Positions 54,653 through 62,756 of a stretch of DNA of 64,000 bases are shown one piece after another. The notes under the pieces were generated by a model. That model saw only the letters and a program-made list of their open reading frames with translations, did not search any database and had not been told where the DNA came from. The DNA is from Streptomyces sp. NRRL S-350. GTDB lineage: Bacteria; Actinomycetota; Actinomycetes; Streptomycetales; Streptomycetaceae. The stretch spans positions 156,386-220,385 of the forward strand of contig NZ_JOHO01000006.1 of assembly GCF_000719705.1 (NCBI RefSeq), written 5' to 3'. Each line of letters begins with the position of its first letter. Position 1 is the stretch's first letter. The position numbers were made by a program, and so were the translations under genes.

Positions 54653-56026
54653 ATGGCAGCACAACCGCCCAAGACAGCGCCAGCACTGACGGTCAGTCAC
54701 TCCGAGGAAGCCGACCGCTGGAGCCTGGTCGTGGCAGCCGGCCTGCTCTCGTTCGTCGCGATGCTCGACATGAACGTGGTCAACCTCGCGCTCACCGACA
54801 TCGCGGCCGGCCTCCATGTCTCCCCCGGGGTCGCCCAGTGGGCCGTCCTCGGCTACCAACTCCCGCTCGTGGCCCTCCTCTTGCCTGCCGGCCGGTGGCT
54901 GGACCAGGTCGGCACCCGCGCCGCCCTGCTGCTCGCGGTCGGCTGCTTCGCCGGCTGCAGCGTCCTGGCGGCCTGCGCGCCCTGGGCGGCCTGGCTGATC
55001 GCCGCCCGCCTGCTGCAGGGCGCCTTCGGGGCCGTGCTCTTCGTCCTGATGCCGGTGCTCGCCGCGACGTCCGTACGGCCCGAGCTGCGCGGCCGGGCCA
55101 TGAGCGTGCCCGCCACCCTCGGCCCGCTCGGCGCTGTCACCGGCCCGGTCATCGGCGGCCTGCTGCTGGACCACCTCGACTGGCGGGCGGTCTTCCTGGT
55201 CAAGCTTCCGGTCTGCCTGGCCGCCGTGCTGATCGTGCTGCGGTGCGCCCCGCGCCGCGGCGCGCTCCGCCCGCCCGAGCGGGGTTCGCTCGGGGACGCC
55301 GCCCTGATAGGCGGTGCCGTGGCCGCCGTCCTGCTCGGCCTCACCCTGGCCCCCGACGCACCGCAGTGGCTGCTCCTGGCGCTGCCCGCCGTGCCACTGG
55401 TGCTGCTGTGGCTGCGCCGGCCCGGCGGTCGGCCGGTGGCCGAGGTGGTGCGGGCCGCCGGGACGGCCGGGGCCAACGCCTCGGTGCTGGCGCTGGCCGC
55501 CGGCTTCGCGGCCTGCCAGTACCTGCTCGTCCAGCACCTGCGCGGCCCCCGGGGCGAGAGCGCGACGGCCACCGCGCTGACCATGCTGGCCTTCCCGCTC
55601 GGCATGGTGCTCGCCGGACGGGTCGGGGGCCGGCTGGCCGACCGCTGGGGCGCCCGCCCGACCGCGCTCACCGGCGCCGCCGTCACCACACTCGGCCTGG
55701 CCCTGCTCGTCCCGCTGGACGCCGACTGGTCCGCCCTCGACCTCGTCGCCAGGCTCGCCCTCGCCGGTGCCGGAATGGGCCTCAACGGCGGCCCCACCCA
55801 GGCCCTGGTGATGACCGCCGCCCCACCCGGGACGCTGGCCACCGCCGGCTCCGCGGTCCAGTCGGCCCGCAGCCTCGGCTTCGCCCTCGGCCCGGCCCTC
55901 GCCACCGCCGCCTCCCCGGCCGGCCCGGGCGACACCACCGGGGCCCGGGTCGGGATCGCCCTGGCCGCCGCGCTCGCGGCGGCCGCCGTCGCGCTGCTCG
56001 CCCTCCACCGCACCCCCACGACCTGA
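54653..56026 (+). CDS. MFS exporter in the isonitrile operon
   Basis: A 457-residue major facilitator with 12 to 14 helices. The DHA-type motifs are FVAMLDMNVVNLALTDIAAGL (motif D1), LLLPAGRWLDQVGTRAALLLA (motif A) and LGPLGAVTGPVIGGLLLDHLDWRAVF (motif C, an antiporter hallmark). GGAGGG precedes the ATG at 54653. It is the first gene of the exporter-P450-isonitrile synthase operon and probably exports their product. The stop codon lies inside a 13-base repeat. Confidence 0.87.
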   Translation: MAAQPPKTAPALTVSHSEEADRWSLVVAAGLLSFVAMLDMNVVNLALTDIAAGLHVSPGVAQWAVLGYQLPLVALLLPAGRWLDQVGTRAALLLAVGCFAGCSVLAACAPWAAWLIAARLLQGAFGAVLFVLMPVLAATSVRPELRGRAMSVPATLGPLGAVTGPVIGGLLLDHLDWRAVFLVKLPVCLAAVLIVLRCAPRRGALRPPERGSLGDAALIGGAVAAVLLGLTLAPDAPQWLLLALPAVPLVLLWLRRPGGRPVAEVVRAAGTAGANASVLALAAGFAACQYLLVQHLRGPRGESATATALTMLAFPLGMVLAGRVGGRLADRWGARPTALTGAAVTTLGLALLVPLDADWSALDLVARLALAGAGMGLNGGPTQALVMTAAPPGTLATAGSAVQSARSLGFALGPALATAASPAGPGDTTGARVGIALAAALAAAAVALLALHRTPTT

Positions 56027-56075
56027 CGCCCCACCGCCCGCCGCCCCACGACCTGACGCCCAACGACCTGACGCC
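56018..56075 (+). repeat. 13-base direct repeat over the exporter stop codon
   Basis: ACGACCTGACGCC occurs at 56018, 56048 and 56063. The first copy contains the exporter TGA. Confidence 0.9.
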
Positions 56076-56133
56076 CCGGGCGCCCCACACCCCAGTCCAC
56101 ACCGCCCCACCCCCGCACCGGAGGATCCCCCAG

Positions 56134-57462
56134 ATGACCGACACGCTCCCCGGCCCGGCCGGGACCGACACCCCGCACTGCCCGTACGGACACGACCGCC
56201 TCCCCTCCCCCGTGCCCCTGCACGGCCCGGCGTACAAGAGCGACCCGTACCCGCTGTACCGGCGGATGCGCGAGGCCGGGCCGGTGCACCGGGTGGAGTT
56301 CCCCAGCGGCATCCACGCCTGGCTGGTGACGGGATACCGCGCCGCCCACGCGACCCTCAACGACCCACGCCTCGGCAAGAACCACGCGCTGGGCAACGAC
56401 ACTTGGCGCCGGCTCGCGTCGATCATGCCCGAGCCGCAGCACTCGCAGCTCCAGGTCCACCTGCTCCACCAGGACCCGCCCAAGCACACCTCGATGCGCC
56501 GGCTCGTCCTGGACGCCTTCGCCCCGCGCCGGGTGGATTGCCTGCTCCCCCGGCTGCAGGAGCTGGCCGACGCGCTGGTCGACGAACTCCCCGAGACCGG
56601 CGGCGCCGACCTGGTGGCCGGCTTCGCGGCCCACTACCCCTTCCGTGTCCTTGCCGAAGTCATCGGACTGCCAGCCGAGTTGGCGGCCCGCTTCGACCGC
56701 GACTGGGGCAAGGTGGTCCAGCCCGTCGGCCCGCAGGACCCTGGCCGCCCGGCATACGAAGGACGGCTGCGCGGCCTGCAGACGTACATCGCCGACGTCG
56801 TCGCCCGCAAGCGCGCCGATTGCCTCACCCCCGGCCGGGCGGCATCCGAGGACCTGCTCGGACGGCTCGTCGCCGCCCACGACGCGGGCGAGTTGAGCCG
56901 CGAGGAACTCGACTCGATGGTGTTCCAGCTGCTGGTCGCCGGGCAGGAACCGGTCACCAACCAGATCACCACCATGCTGATCACCCTCCTGCGCCACCCC
57001 GAGCAGCTCGACCGGTTGCGCGACGGCATCGGCGAACCGGGTCTGCTCGCCCGGGCGGTGGAGGAACTGCTGCGCCACGACGCCGCGTTCGAGCTCACCA
57101 CCTGGCGGTTCTTCGCCGAGGACAGCGACCTGTTCGGCACCACCGTCCCGGCGGGCGACTCGGTGATCGTCTCACTGTGCGCCGCCAACCGCGACGAGGA
57201 GCAGTTCCCCGCGGCCGACCGCCTCGACCTCGACCGCTCCCCCAACGCCCACCTCGCGTTCGGCCACGGCATCCACTACTGCCCCGGCGCCGCCCTGGCT
57301 CGGGCCGAACTCCGGATCGCGATCGCCACCTTGCTCGCCCGCCTGGACGGCCTCCGCCCCGCCGATGCCCCCGGCGACGGCCTCGACGACCTCACCTGGA
57401 TCCCCGCCGTCCTGGCCCGCGGGGTCAACCGCCTGCCCGTCTCCTACGACCGTCGCCGCTGA
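56134..57462 (+). CDS. Cytochrome P450 of the isonitrile operon (atypical I-helix)
   Basis: A 442-residue P450. The heme loop FGHGIHYCPGAALARAE holds Cys383, and the ExxR motif is EELLRHD. The I-helix reads LLVAGQEPVTNQ: the conserved Thr after the acid (AGxET) is replaced by Pro273. Loss of that Thr occurs in P450s with unusual chemistry, such as substrate-assisted oxygen activation. GGAGGAT precedes the ATG at 56134. It lies 90 bases upstream of the isonitrile synthase gene, matching the yeast DIT1/DIT2 pairing of isonitrile synthase-like protein and P450, and likely oxidises the isonitrile or cross-links aromatic rings. Confidence 0.9.
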   Translation: MTDTLPGPAGTDTPHCPYGHDRLPSPVPLHGPAYKSDPYPLYRRMREAGPVHRVEFPSGIHAWLVTGYRAAHATLNDPRLGKNHALGNDTWRRLASIMPEPQHSQLQVHLLHQDPPKHTSMRRLVLDAFAPRRVDCLLPRLQELADALVDELPETGGADLVAGFAAHYPFRVLAEVIGLPAELAARFDRDWGKVVQPVGPQDPGRPAYEGRLRGLQTYIADVVARKRADCLTPGRAASEDLLGRLVAAHDAGELSREELDSMVFQLLVAGQEPVTNQITTMLITLLRHPEQLDRLRDGIGEPGLLARAVEELLRHDAAFELTTWRFFAEDSDLFGTTVPAGDSVIVSLCAANRDEEQFPAADRLDLDRSPNAHLAFGHGIHYCPGAALARAELRIAIATLLARLDGLRPADAPGDGLDDLTWIPAVLARGVNRLPVSYDRRR

Positions 57463-57552
57463 TCCGGGACGCCGACGCGCCCCCCGCCGGCAAGCAGCCC
57501 GGCTCCACCCGCCCGCGACCCGTACGACACCACCACCCGTGGAGGACCCGCC

Positions 57553-58548
57553 ATGCCGCCCGTCGGCACCGCCACCGCCCCGACTCCCCTCACCACCGGC
57601 ACCGAGGACCGCGCCTCGCCGGTGCGGCTCGCCGCCCGCGTCCTCGGCCTGCTGCTCCCGCACCGACGCGCCTCCGATCCTCGGCTCGACGCCCGCCCCG
57701 AGCACTTCCCGCTCCAACTGGCCCAGCTGACGGACTTCATCGCCGCCGGCGAACCGATCGTCTTCACCCTGCCGGGCTTCCCGTGCAAGTCGCCGAACCC
57801 GGCGAAAGTGCTCGGCCGGCTGCCCGACGAGGGCGAGCGGCTGTCACTCACCTTCCTGGACCGGCTCTGCGCCGAGATCGGCCGCCTCCACGAGCCCGGG
57901 GCACGGATCCTGATCTGCTCCGACGGCCACGTCTTCGGCGACCTCATCAACGTCCCGGACGACCACATCGACGCCTACTCCGACGAGTTGACCGCGATGA
58001 TCGACCGCGAAGGCCTGGACCACCTCTCGACCTTCGACCTGCGGGCCGTCCTCGGCGACCTGTCGTACGACGAGAAGCGCGCCCGGGTGCACGAGCAGTA
58101 CGCGCCCAGCGCCGAGGAGTTGCGCGAGCAGGTGCTGGCCGAGGAGGAGACCCTGCGGCTGTACCGCGGCATCACCCGCTTCCTCACCGAGGACACCGTC
58201 GGCTTCCCCGGCACCCGCTCCGCCCTGCAGCGGGAGTGCCGCCGTCGCGCCTACGGCGTGATCCAGCGCAGCCGGGCCTGGGGGGAGTTGATCGCCGAGC
58301 ACCACCCGCGGGCCGTCCGGCTCTCCATCCACCCGCAGCCGGCCGGCGTGGCGAAGTTCGGCATCCGGCTGCTGGCCGCAGCCGACGCCTGGACCACGCC
58401 CTGGCACTCCTCGCTGCTCCACCGGGCTGACGGCACCTGGGAGTTCCTGCGAAACGAGGAGGCCGCGCGGCGCGGCCGGCTGGTGCTGCGAGACGGCCGG
58501 CCGAGCCACTACGAGGACCACCACGTGGGCCCCGACGAGGCCTGCTGA
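57553..58548 (+). CDS. Isonitrile (isocyanide) synthase, PvcA/DIT1 family
   Basis: A 331-residue enzyme expected to convert an aromatic amino acid amine, usually tyrosine or tryptophan, to an isonitrile using ribulose-5-phosphate as carbon donor. Family hallmarks are FTLPGFPCKSPNPAKVLGRLP (Lys79, Ser80, Asn82), ILICSDGHVFGDLINVPDDHIDAY (from about residue 119) and SIHPQPAGVAKFGIRLLAA near the end. Residues 1-30 are variable. GGAGGA lies six bases before the ATG at 57553. The gene ends only 8 bases from the convergent importer operon. No Fe/2-oxoglutarate partner (PvcB/IsnB) is present; the P450 takes that place. Confidence 0.9.
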   Translation: MPPVGTATAPTPLTTGTEDRASPVRLAARVLGLLLPHRRASDPRLDARPEHFPLQLAQLTDFIAAGEPIVFTLPGFPCKSPNPAKVLGRLPDEGERLSLTFLDRLCAEIGRLHEPGARILICSDGHVFGDLINVPDDHIDAYSDELTAMIDREGLDHLSTFDLRAVLGDLSYDEKRARVHEQYAPSAEELREQVLAEEETLRLYRGITRFLTEDTVGFPGTRSALQRECRRRAYGVIQRSRAWGELIAEHHPRAVRLSIHPQPAGVAKFGIRLLAAADAWTTPWHSSLLHRADGTWEFLRNEEAARRGRLVLRDGRPSHYEDHHVGPDEAC

Positions 58549-58556
58549 GCACCGGT

Positions 58557-59357
58557 CTACGCGTCGGCGGCGGCCGCCTTCGCAGCGACCGGGCTGCGGT
58601 GGTCGAAGGCGATCAACGGATCACCGGTGAGCGGGTGTTCGACCACCGCGGCCCGCACCCCGAAGACCTCCGCCAGCAGTTCGGCGGTCAGCACCTCCCG
58701 CGGCGCCCCGGAGGCCACCAGGGTGCCGCGGTGCAGCACGTGCAGCCGGTCGCACACGGAGGCGGCGGCGTTGAGGTCGTGCAGGGCGACCAGGGTGGTG
58801 CGGCGCTGTTCCCGCAGCAGGGCGAGGAGTTCGACCTGGTGCCGGACGTCCAGGTGGTTGGTCGGCTCGTCCAGTACCAGGACGTCCGGCTGCTGCGCGA
58901 GCGCGCGGGCCAGCAGCACCCGCTGCCGTTCACCGCCGGACAGTTGGGCGAACCGCCGGTCGGCGGCCTGCGCCATGCCGACCCGGGCCAGCGCCCCGGC
59001 GGTGATCCGGTGGTCCTCGGCGTCGTCGGGCGCGAAGGCCCGCTTGTACGGGGTGCGCCCCATCGCGACGACCTCCCGGACGCTCAACTCGAAGTCCCCG
59101 CCGCGCTCCTGCGGCAGCGCCCCGACATGCCGGGCGGACTGCGCGGGCCGTAGCCCGGCCAGGTCCTGACCGGCCAGCAGCACCCGGCCGGCGCTCGGCC
59201 GCAGGTGCCGGTAGACGGTGCGCAGCAGGCTGGACTTGCCGCTCCCGTTGGGCCCGACCAGTCCGGCGATCTCCCCCTCCTCGGCGACCAGGTGGACACC
59301 GGCCACCACGGTCCGACCGGCCAGGGTGACGCTCAATTCCTCGACGGCGATCCTCAA
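58557..59357 (-). CDS. FecE-type ABC transporter ATPase (metallophore/iron-complex uptake)
   Basis: A 266-residue ATPase. Walker A GLVGPNGSGKSSLLR, signature LSGGERQRVLLARAL and Walker B VLVLDEPTNHLD are complete. The length and the MGRTPYKRAFAPDDAEDH region match the FecE/FhuC/BtuD group that imports metal complexes or cobalamin. The TTG start overlaps the permease stop (TTGA). It is the third gene of a binding protein-permease-ATPase operon facing the isonitrile operon. Confidence 0.9.
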   Translation of the reverse strand: MRIAVEELSVTLAGRTVVAGVHLVAEEGEIAGLVGPNGSGKSSLLRTVYRHLRPSAGRVLLAGQDLAGLRPAQSARHVGALPQERGGDFELSVREVVAMGRTPYKRAFAPDDAEDHRITAGALARVGMAQAADRRFAQLSGGERQRVLLARALAQQPDVLVLDEPTNHLDVRHQVELLALLREQRRTTLVALHDLNAAASVCDRLHVLHRGTLVASGAPREVLTAELLAEVFGVRAAVVEHPLTGDPLIAFDHRSPVAAKAAAADA

Positions 59358-60466
59358 CTGCGCTCCAGTCGTCGGTCCAGCAGGTAGAGCAGGGTGGGGG
59401 CGCCGAGCACGGCGGTGACCACGCCGATCGGCAGTTCCTGGCCGTCGAGGGCGGTGCGCGCCACGGTGTCGACGACGACCAGCAGCAGCGCGCCGGTGAG
59501 CGCGGACAGCGGCAGCAGGCGCCGGTGGTCGGCGCCCACGAGCAGTCGGCAGACGTGCGGCACCATCAGCCCGACGAAGCCGATCGCGCCGGAGACGGCG
59601 ACCAGCACCCCGGTCAGCACGCTGGTGACGACGAAGACCTCCCGGCGCAGCCGGGCGACGTCCACGCCCAGCCCGGCGGCCGTCTCGTCGCCCATCAGCA
59701 TCGCGTTGAGCCCACGGGCACGGGCCTGCAGCAGGGCCAGTCCGACGGCCACGACGAGGGCGGGAAGGGCGAGTTGGGCCCAGACGGCGCCGCCGAGGCT
59801 GCCCATGAGCCAGAACAGCACGCCCCGGGTCTGCTGTTCGTCGCGGGTCTGCAGGACGAGGTAGCTGGTGAGGCCGCCGAGGAACTGGGCGATGCCGATG
59901 CCCGCGAGGACCAAGCGCAGCGGGGAGAAGCCACCGCCGCGCCGGGCCATCAGCCAGACCAGCGAGAACGCGGCGAGCGCGCCGACGAACGCCGCCAGGG
60001 AGACGGTGAGGCCGAGCGAGCCGCCGAAGGAGAGCCGGAGCCCGAGGGTGGTGCCGAGGACGATGGCGGCGACCGCCCCGAGGGAGGCACCGGAGGAGAT
60101 CCCGAGCAGGTACGGGTCGGCGAGCGGGTTGCGGACCAGGGCCTGGACGGCGGTGCCCACCAGGCCGAGCCCGGCGCCGACCACGGCCGCCAACAGGGCG
60201 CGGGGGACGCGTAGTTGCCAGACGATGAGGTCCCGGGTGCCGGGCTCGGCGGCGTGCCCGGTGAGGCGGCGGGCGACCACCGTCCAGACCTCGCCGGGCG
60301 GGACGTCCACCGAGCCGAGCGACACGGCTGCGGTCAGGGCGAGCACCAGGGCGGCGGTGAGGGCGAGGGCCAGCGGTCCGGCCCGCAGCGTGCGGGCCGG
60401 GCGCGGCTCGTCCTGCGGCTTGTCGCGCCGCTTGGCGCGCGGTTCTGCGGGGGCGGGCGAAGTCAC
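59354..60466 (-). CDS. FecCD family metallophore ABC permease
   Basis: A 370-residue permease with about ten membrane helices. Hallmarks are VWQLRVPRALLAAVVGAGLGLVGTAVQALVRNPLADPYLLGISSGASLGAV and IGFVGLMVPHVCRLLVGADHRRLLPLSALTGALLLVVVD. It starts with a 25-residue charged tail. The GTG at 60466 lies just after the binding-protein gene and its end overlaps the ATPase gene. The substrate class is siderophore, heme or cobalamin; by context the local metallophore is possible. Confidence 0.9.
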   Translation of the reverse strand: MTSPAPAEPRAKRRDKPQDEPRPARTLRAGPLALALTAALVLALTAAVSLGSVDVPPGEVWTVVARRLTGHAAEPGTRDLIVWQLRVPRALLAAVVGAGLGLVGTAVQALVRNPLADPYLLGISSGASLGAVAAIVLGTTLGLRLSFGGSLGLTVSLAAFVGALAAFSLVWLMARRGGGFSPLRLVLAGIGIAQFLGGLTSYLVLQTRDEQQTRGVLFWLMGSLGGAVWAQLALPALVVAVGLALLQARARGLNAMLMGDETAAGLGVDVARLRREVFVVTSVLTGVLVAVSGAIGFVGLMVPHVCRLLVGADHRRLLPLSALTGALLLVVVDTVARTALDGQELPIGVVTAVLGAPTLLYLLDRRLERS

Positions 60467-60469
60467 GCT

Positions 60470-61597
60470 CTACTGCCCGTCCTTGGCGGAGCCGGGCATC
60501 AGGTCGGGGTGGACGGTCGCGGCGATCTGCCGGACGGCGTCCGCGTTGCGCACCCCCGCGATGGTGGTCACCTCGGAGCCGAGCCGGACGAAGCGGCCTT
60601 CCCGGACGGCTTTCAGGCCCTGTGTCGCGGGGAAGCCCTTGAGGAACGCCTCGGCGTCGTCGTAGGCCTTGCGGGTGGCCTCCTCGCTCCCCCGGTTGCG
60701 GACGGCGAGCTGGATCCAGTCCGGGTCCTTGGCGACGACGTCCTCCCAGGAGCCGGGCTTGAAGTCGGCGTCGCAGTCGGCGAACACATTGCGCGCACCG
60801 GCCTGGGTGATCACGGCGTTGGCGACCTGGCGGCCGCAGACCGCCACCGGCTGCTTGGTGCCGGCGTCGAAGTCGAAGACGAAGTAGCTGGGCCGCTGCT
60901 CCTGCGGCACGGCGGCCAGCGCGGCGCGGACCTCGCCGACCTGCTTCTCCATCCCGGCCACCAGTTCCTCCGCGCGGGCGCCGGTGCCGGTGACGGCCCC
61001 GAGCCGGCGGAGGTCGTTCTCGATCTCCGCGAAGTCGGTGCGCGGCGCCTTGGCGGCCTTCGGCGTCCCGGCGCAGGCGGTGGAGAGCAGGTAGACGTGC
61101 TGGATCCCGGCCGCCGCGTACTCCTCCTCGCTCGGCCCGGTGGCCCCGCCGCCCATCATCGGCATCGCACCGAAGGTGTCGAGGTAGAGGTCGGCGCCGG
61201 AGCCGAGCAGCTTCTCCTTGGGGATGCCCTTCTCGCCGAGCACCGGCACCTTGGCGCCCTGCTCGGCGAGCGCCGCCGGCAGGGTGCCCTTGCCGGGCGG
61301 GAATCCGGTGCCGATCACCCGGTCGCCGACGCCGAGTCGGAGCAGCATCTCCAGGCTCGCCGCGTTGCTGGTGACGATCCTCGTGGGCGCCTTGGCGATC
61401 GTGGTCTCCTTGCCCGCGCAGTCGGCGACCTCGACCGGGTAGGTGCCGGCCGGGGCGGGGTGGACGGTGGCGGAGGAGCCCTGTCCGGCGCCCCCGCCAC
61501 CGCCCCCGCTTCCGGTTCCGTTTCCGCCGCTGCTTCCGCAGGCCGTGGCGAACAGGGCGACGGCGGCCGCGATTCCGCAGGCAACGCGTGGACGCAT
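60470..61597 (-). CDS. Metal-complex binding lipoprotein (FecB/BtuF type)
   Basis: A 375-residue exported lipoprotein: signal peptide with lipobox FATACGSS (Cys20), Gly/Ser-rich linker to about residue 50, then a periplasmic-binding fold with APTRIVTSNAASLEMLLRLGVGDRVIGTGF. It has four further cysteines (60, 175, 254, 275) and a Met cluster GAMPMMGGG (145-148), unusual for simple ferric siderophore receptors and suggestive of a soft metal or disulfides. GGGAGAG precedes the ATG at 61597. It opens the importer operon and has the ECF-type element at 61657-61682 upstream. Confidence 0.87.
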   Translation of the reverse strand: MRPRVACGIAAAVALFATACGSSGGNGTGSGGGGGGAGQGSSATVHPAPAGTYPVEVADCAGKETTIAKAPTRIVTSNAASLEMLLRLGVGDRVIGTGFPPGKGTLPAALAEQGAKVPVLGEKGIPKEKLLGSGADLYLDTFGAMPMMGGGATGPSEEEYAAAGIQHVYLLSTACAGTPKAAKAPRTDFAEIENDLRRLGAVTGTGARAEELVAGMEKQVGEVRAALAAVPQEQRPSYFVFDFDAGTKQPVAVCGRQVANAVITQAGARNVFADCDADFKPGSWEDVVAKDPDWIQLAVRNRGSEEATRKAYDDAEAFLKGFPATQGLKAVREGRFVRLGSEVTTIAGVRNADAVRQIAATVHPDLMPGSAKDGQ

Positions 61598-61656
61598 GAG
61601 AACTCTCCCGGTCGGTGGTCCGTGCTCGGGCCCGTGCTGCGGACCCGGACCAGGTA

Positions 61657-61682
61657 GTCGGACGGCCCGGGCGGCGGGTTCC
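61657..61682 (-). promoter_or_regulatory. ECF-type promoter before the importer operon
   Basis: On the minus strand GGAAC (61682-61678) is followed after 17 bases by CGAC (61660-61657) and T, 60 bases before the lipoprotein ATG. Pattern and distance match the element at 54562-54587. Confidence 0.55.
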
Positions 61683-61756
61683 GGGGATCTTCGAACGAAC
61701 CGATCGATCCGAGTCGGGCTCCGATGCCTGGCCCCGGCCCCCCGTAGGCTGGCCGA

Positions 61757-62707
61757 ATGGCCGACCCCACCACCCCGCGCCACGACACCGCCGACCGCGA
61801 CGGCAACTGCCACCGCACCATCGGCGATGTCCGCGACGGCAGTGACGTCCGTGCCGGCAGTGATGTCCGCGACGGCAGTGATGTCCGTGACGGCAGTGAT
61901 GTCCGTGACGATCTCGGCCTGCCCGTCCGGCTCGGGCCCCGGCCGCCCCGGCGGGTGGTCTCGCTGGTGCCCTCGCTGACCGAGGCGGTCGCCGTCACCG
62001 CGCCCGGGCTGCTGGTCGGTGCCACCGACTGGTGCAGTCACCCCGCCGACCTGGCCGTCACCCGGATCGGCGGCACCAAGAATCCGGACGTCCCGCGCGT
62101 CCTGGCGCTCGAACCGGACCTCGTCCTCGCGAACGACGAGGAGAACCGGCGCCCCGATCTGGAGGCCCTGCGGGCGGCCGGAGTCCCGGTCTGGGTCACC
62201 GACATCCGGACCCTGGACGACGCCTTCCGCTCGTTGGACCGGCTGCTGACCACCGCCTGCCGGCTGCCGCGCCCCGCCTGGCTGGACGAGGCGGAGGCCG
62301 CCTGGGCACGGATCGCCCCGGGCGGAACGCTCCGCGAGCCCGGCGGCCCGCGCACGATCGTGCCGGTCTGGCGCCGCCCGTGGATGGTCCTCGGCCGCGA
62401 CACCTTCGCCGGGGACCTGCTGCACCGCCTGGGCCTTCGGCTCGTCCACGCCGACCACCCGCAGCGCTACCCCGCCATTCCCCTGCCCGAACTGCTCGCC
62501 TGCCGACCGGAGTTGGTGGTACTCCCGGACGAGCCGTACCGCTTCACCGCCGAGGACGGCCCCGAGGCGTTCCCGGGCACACCGGTGGCGCTGGTCAGCG
62601 GACGGCACCTGACCTGGTACGGGCCGTCCCTCGTCACCGCCCCGGCCGTCCTGCGGCAGGCACTCGACCGGCACCCGCCCGCCGGGGACGGGAAAGACGC
62701 CCCATAG
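61757..62707 (+). CDS. Helical-backbone metal receptor-like protein without signal peptide
   Basis: A 316-residue protein related to BtuF/FecB-type binding proteins: PPRRVVSLVPSLTEAVAVTAPGLLVGATDWCSHP, GGTKNPDVPRVLALEPDLVLANDEENR and PELVVLPDEPYRF. It has no signal peptide or lipobox, so it should be cytosolic, unlike transport receptors. Residues about 24-50 are five DVRDGS repeats from an 18-bp tandem repeat. It is divergent from the importer operon with 159 bases between and could bind the imported metal complex inside the cell. Similar proteins in actinomycetes are annotated as cobalamin-binding or helical-backbone metal receptors. Confidence 0.8.
   Translation: MADPTTPRHDTADRDGNCHRTIGDVRDGSDVRAGSDVRDGSDVRDGSDVRDDLGLPVRLGPRPPRRVVSLVPSLTEAVAVTAPGLLVGATDWCSHPADLAVTRIGGTKNPDVPRVLALEPDLVLANDEENRRPDLEALRAAGVPVWVTDIRTLDDAFRSLDRLLTTACRLPRPAWLDEAEAAWARIAPGGTLREPGGPRTIVPVWRRPWMVLGRDTFAGDLLHRLGLRLVHADHPQRYPAIPLPELLACRPELVVLPDEPYRFTAEDGPEAFPGTPVALVSGRHLTWYGPSLVTAPAVLRQALDRHPPAGDGKDAP
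61826..61912 (+). repeat. 18-bp in-frame tandem repeat
   Basis: The unit GATGTCCGCGACGGCAGT is repeated four times (61826-61897, minor variants) with a partial fifth, encoding Asp-Val-Arg-Asp-Gly-Ser. Confidence 0.9.
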
Positions 62708-62756
62708 GATGACCGCCACTCGCCGGGACCACCGGTGACACCCGGGGGGACCACAG

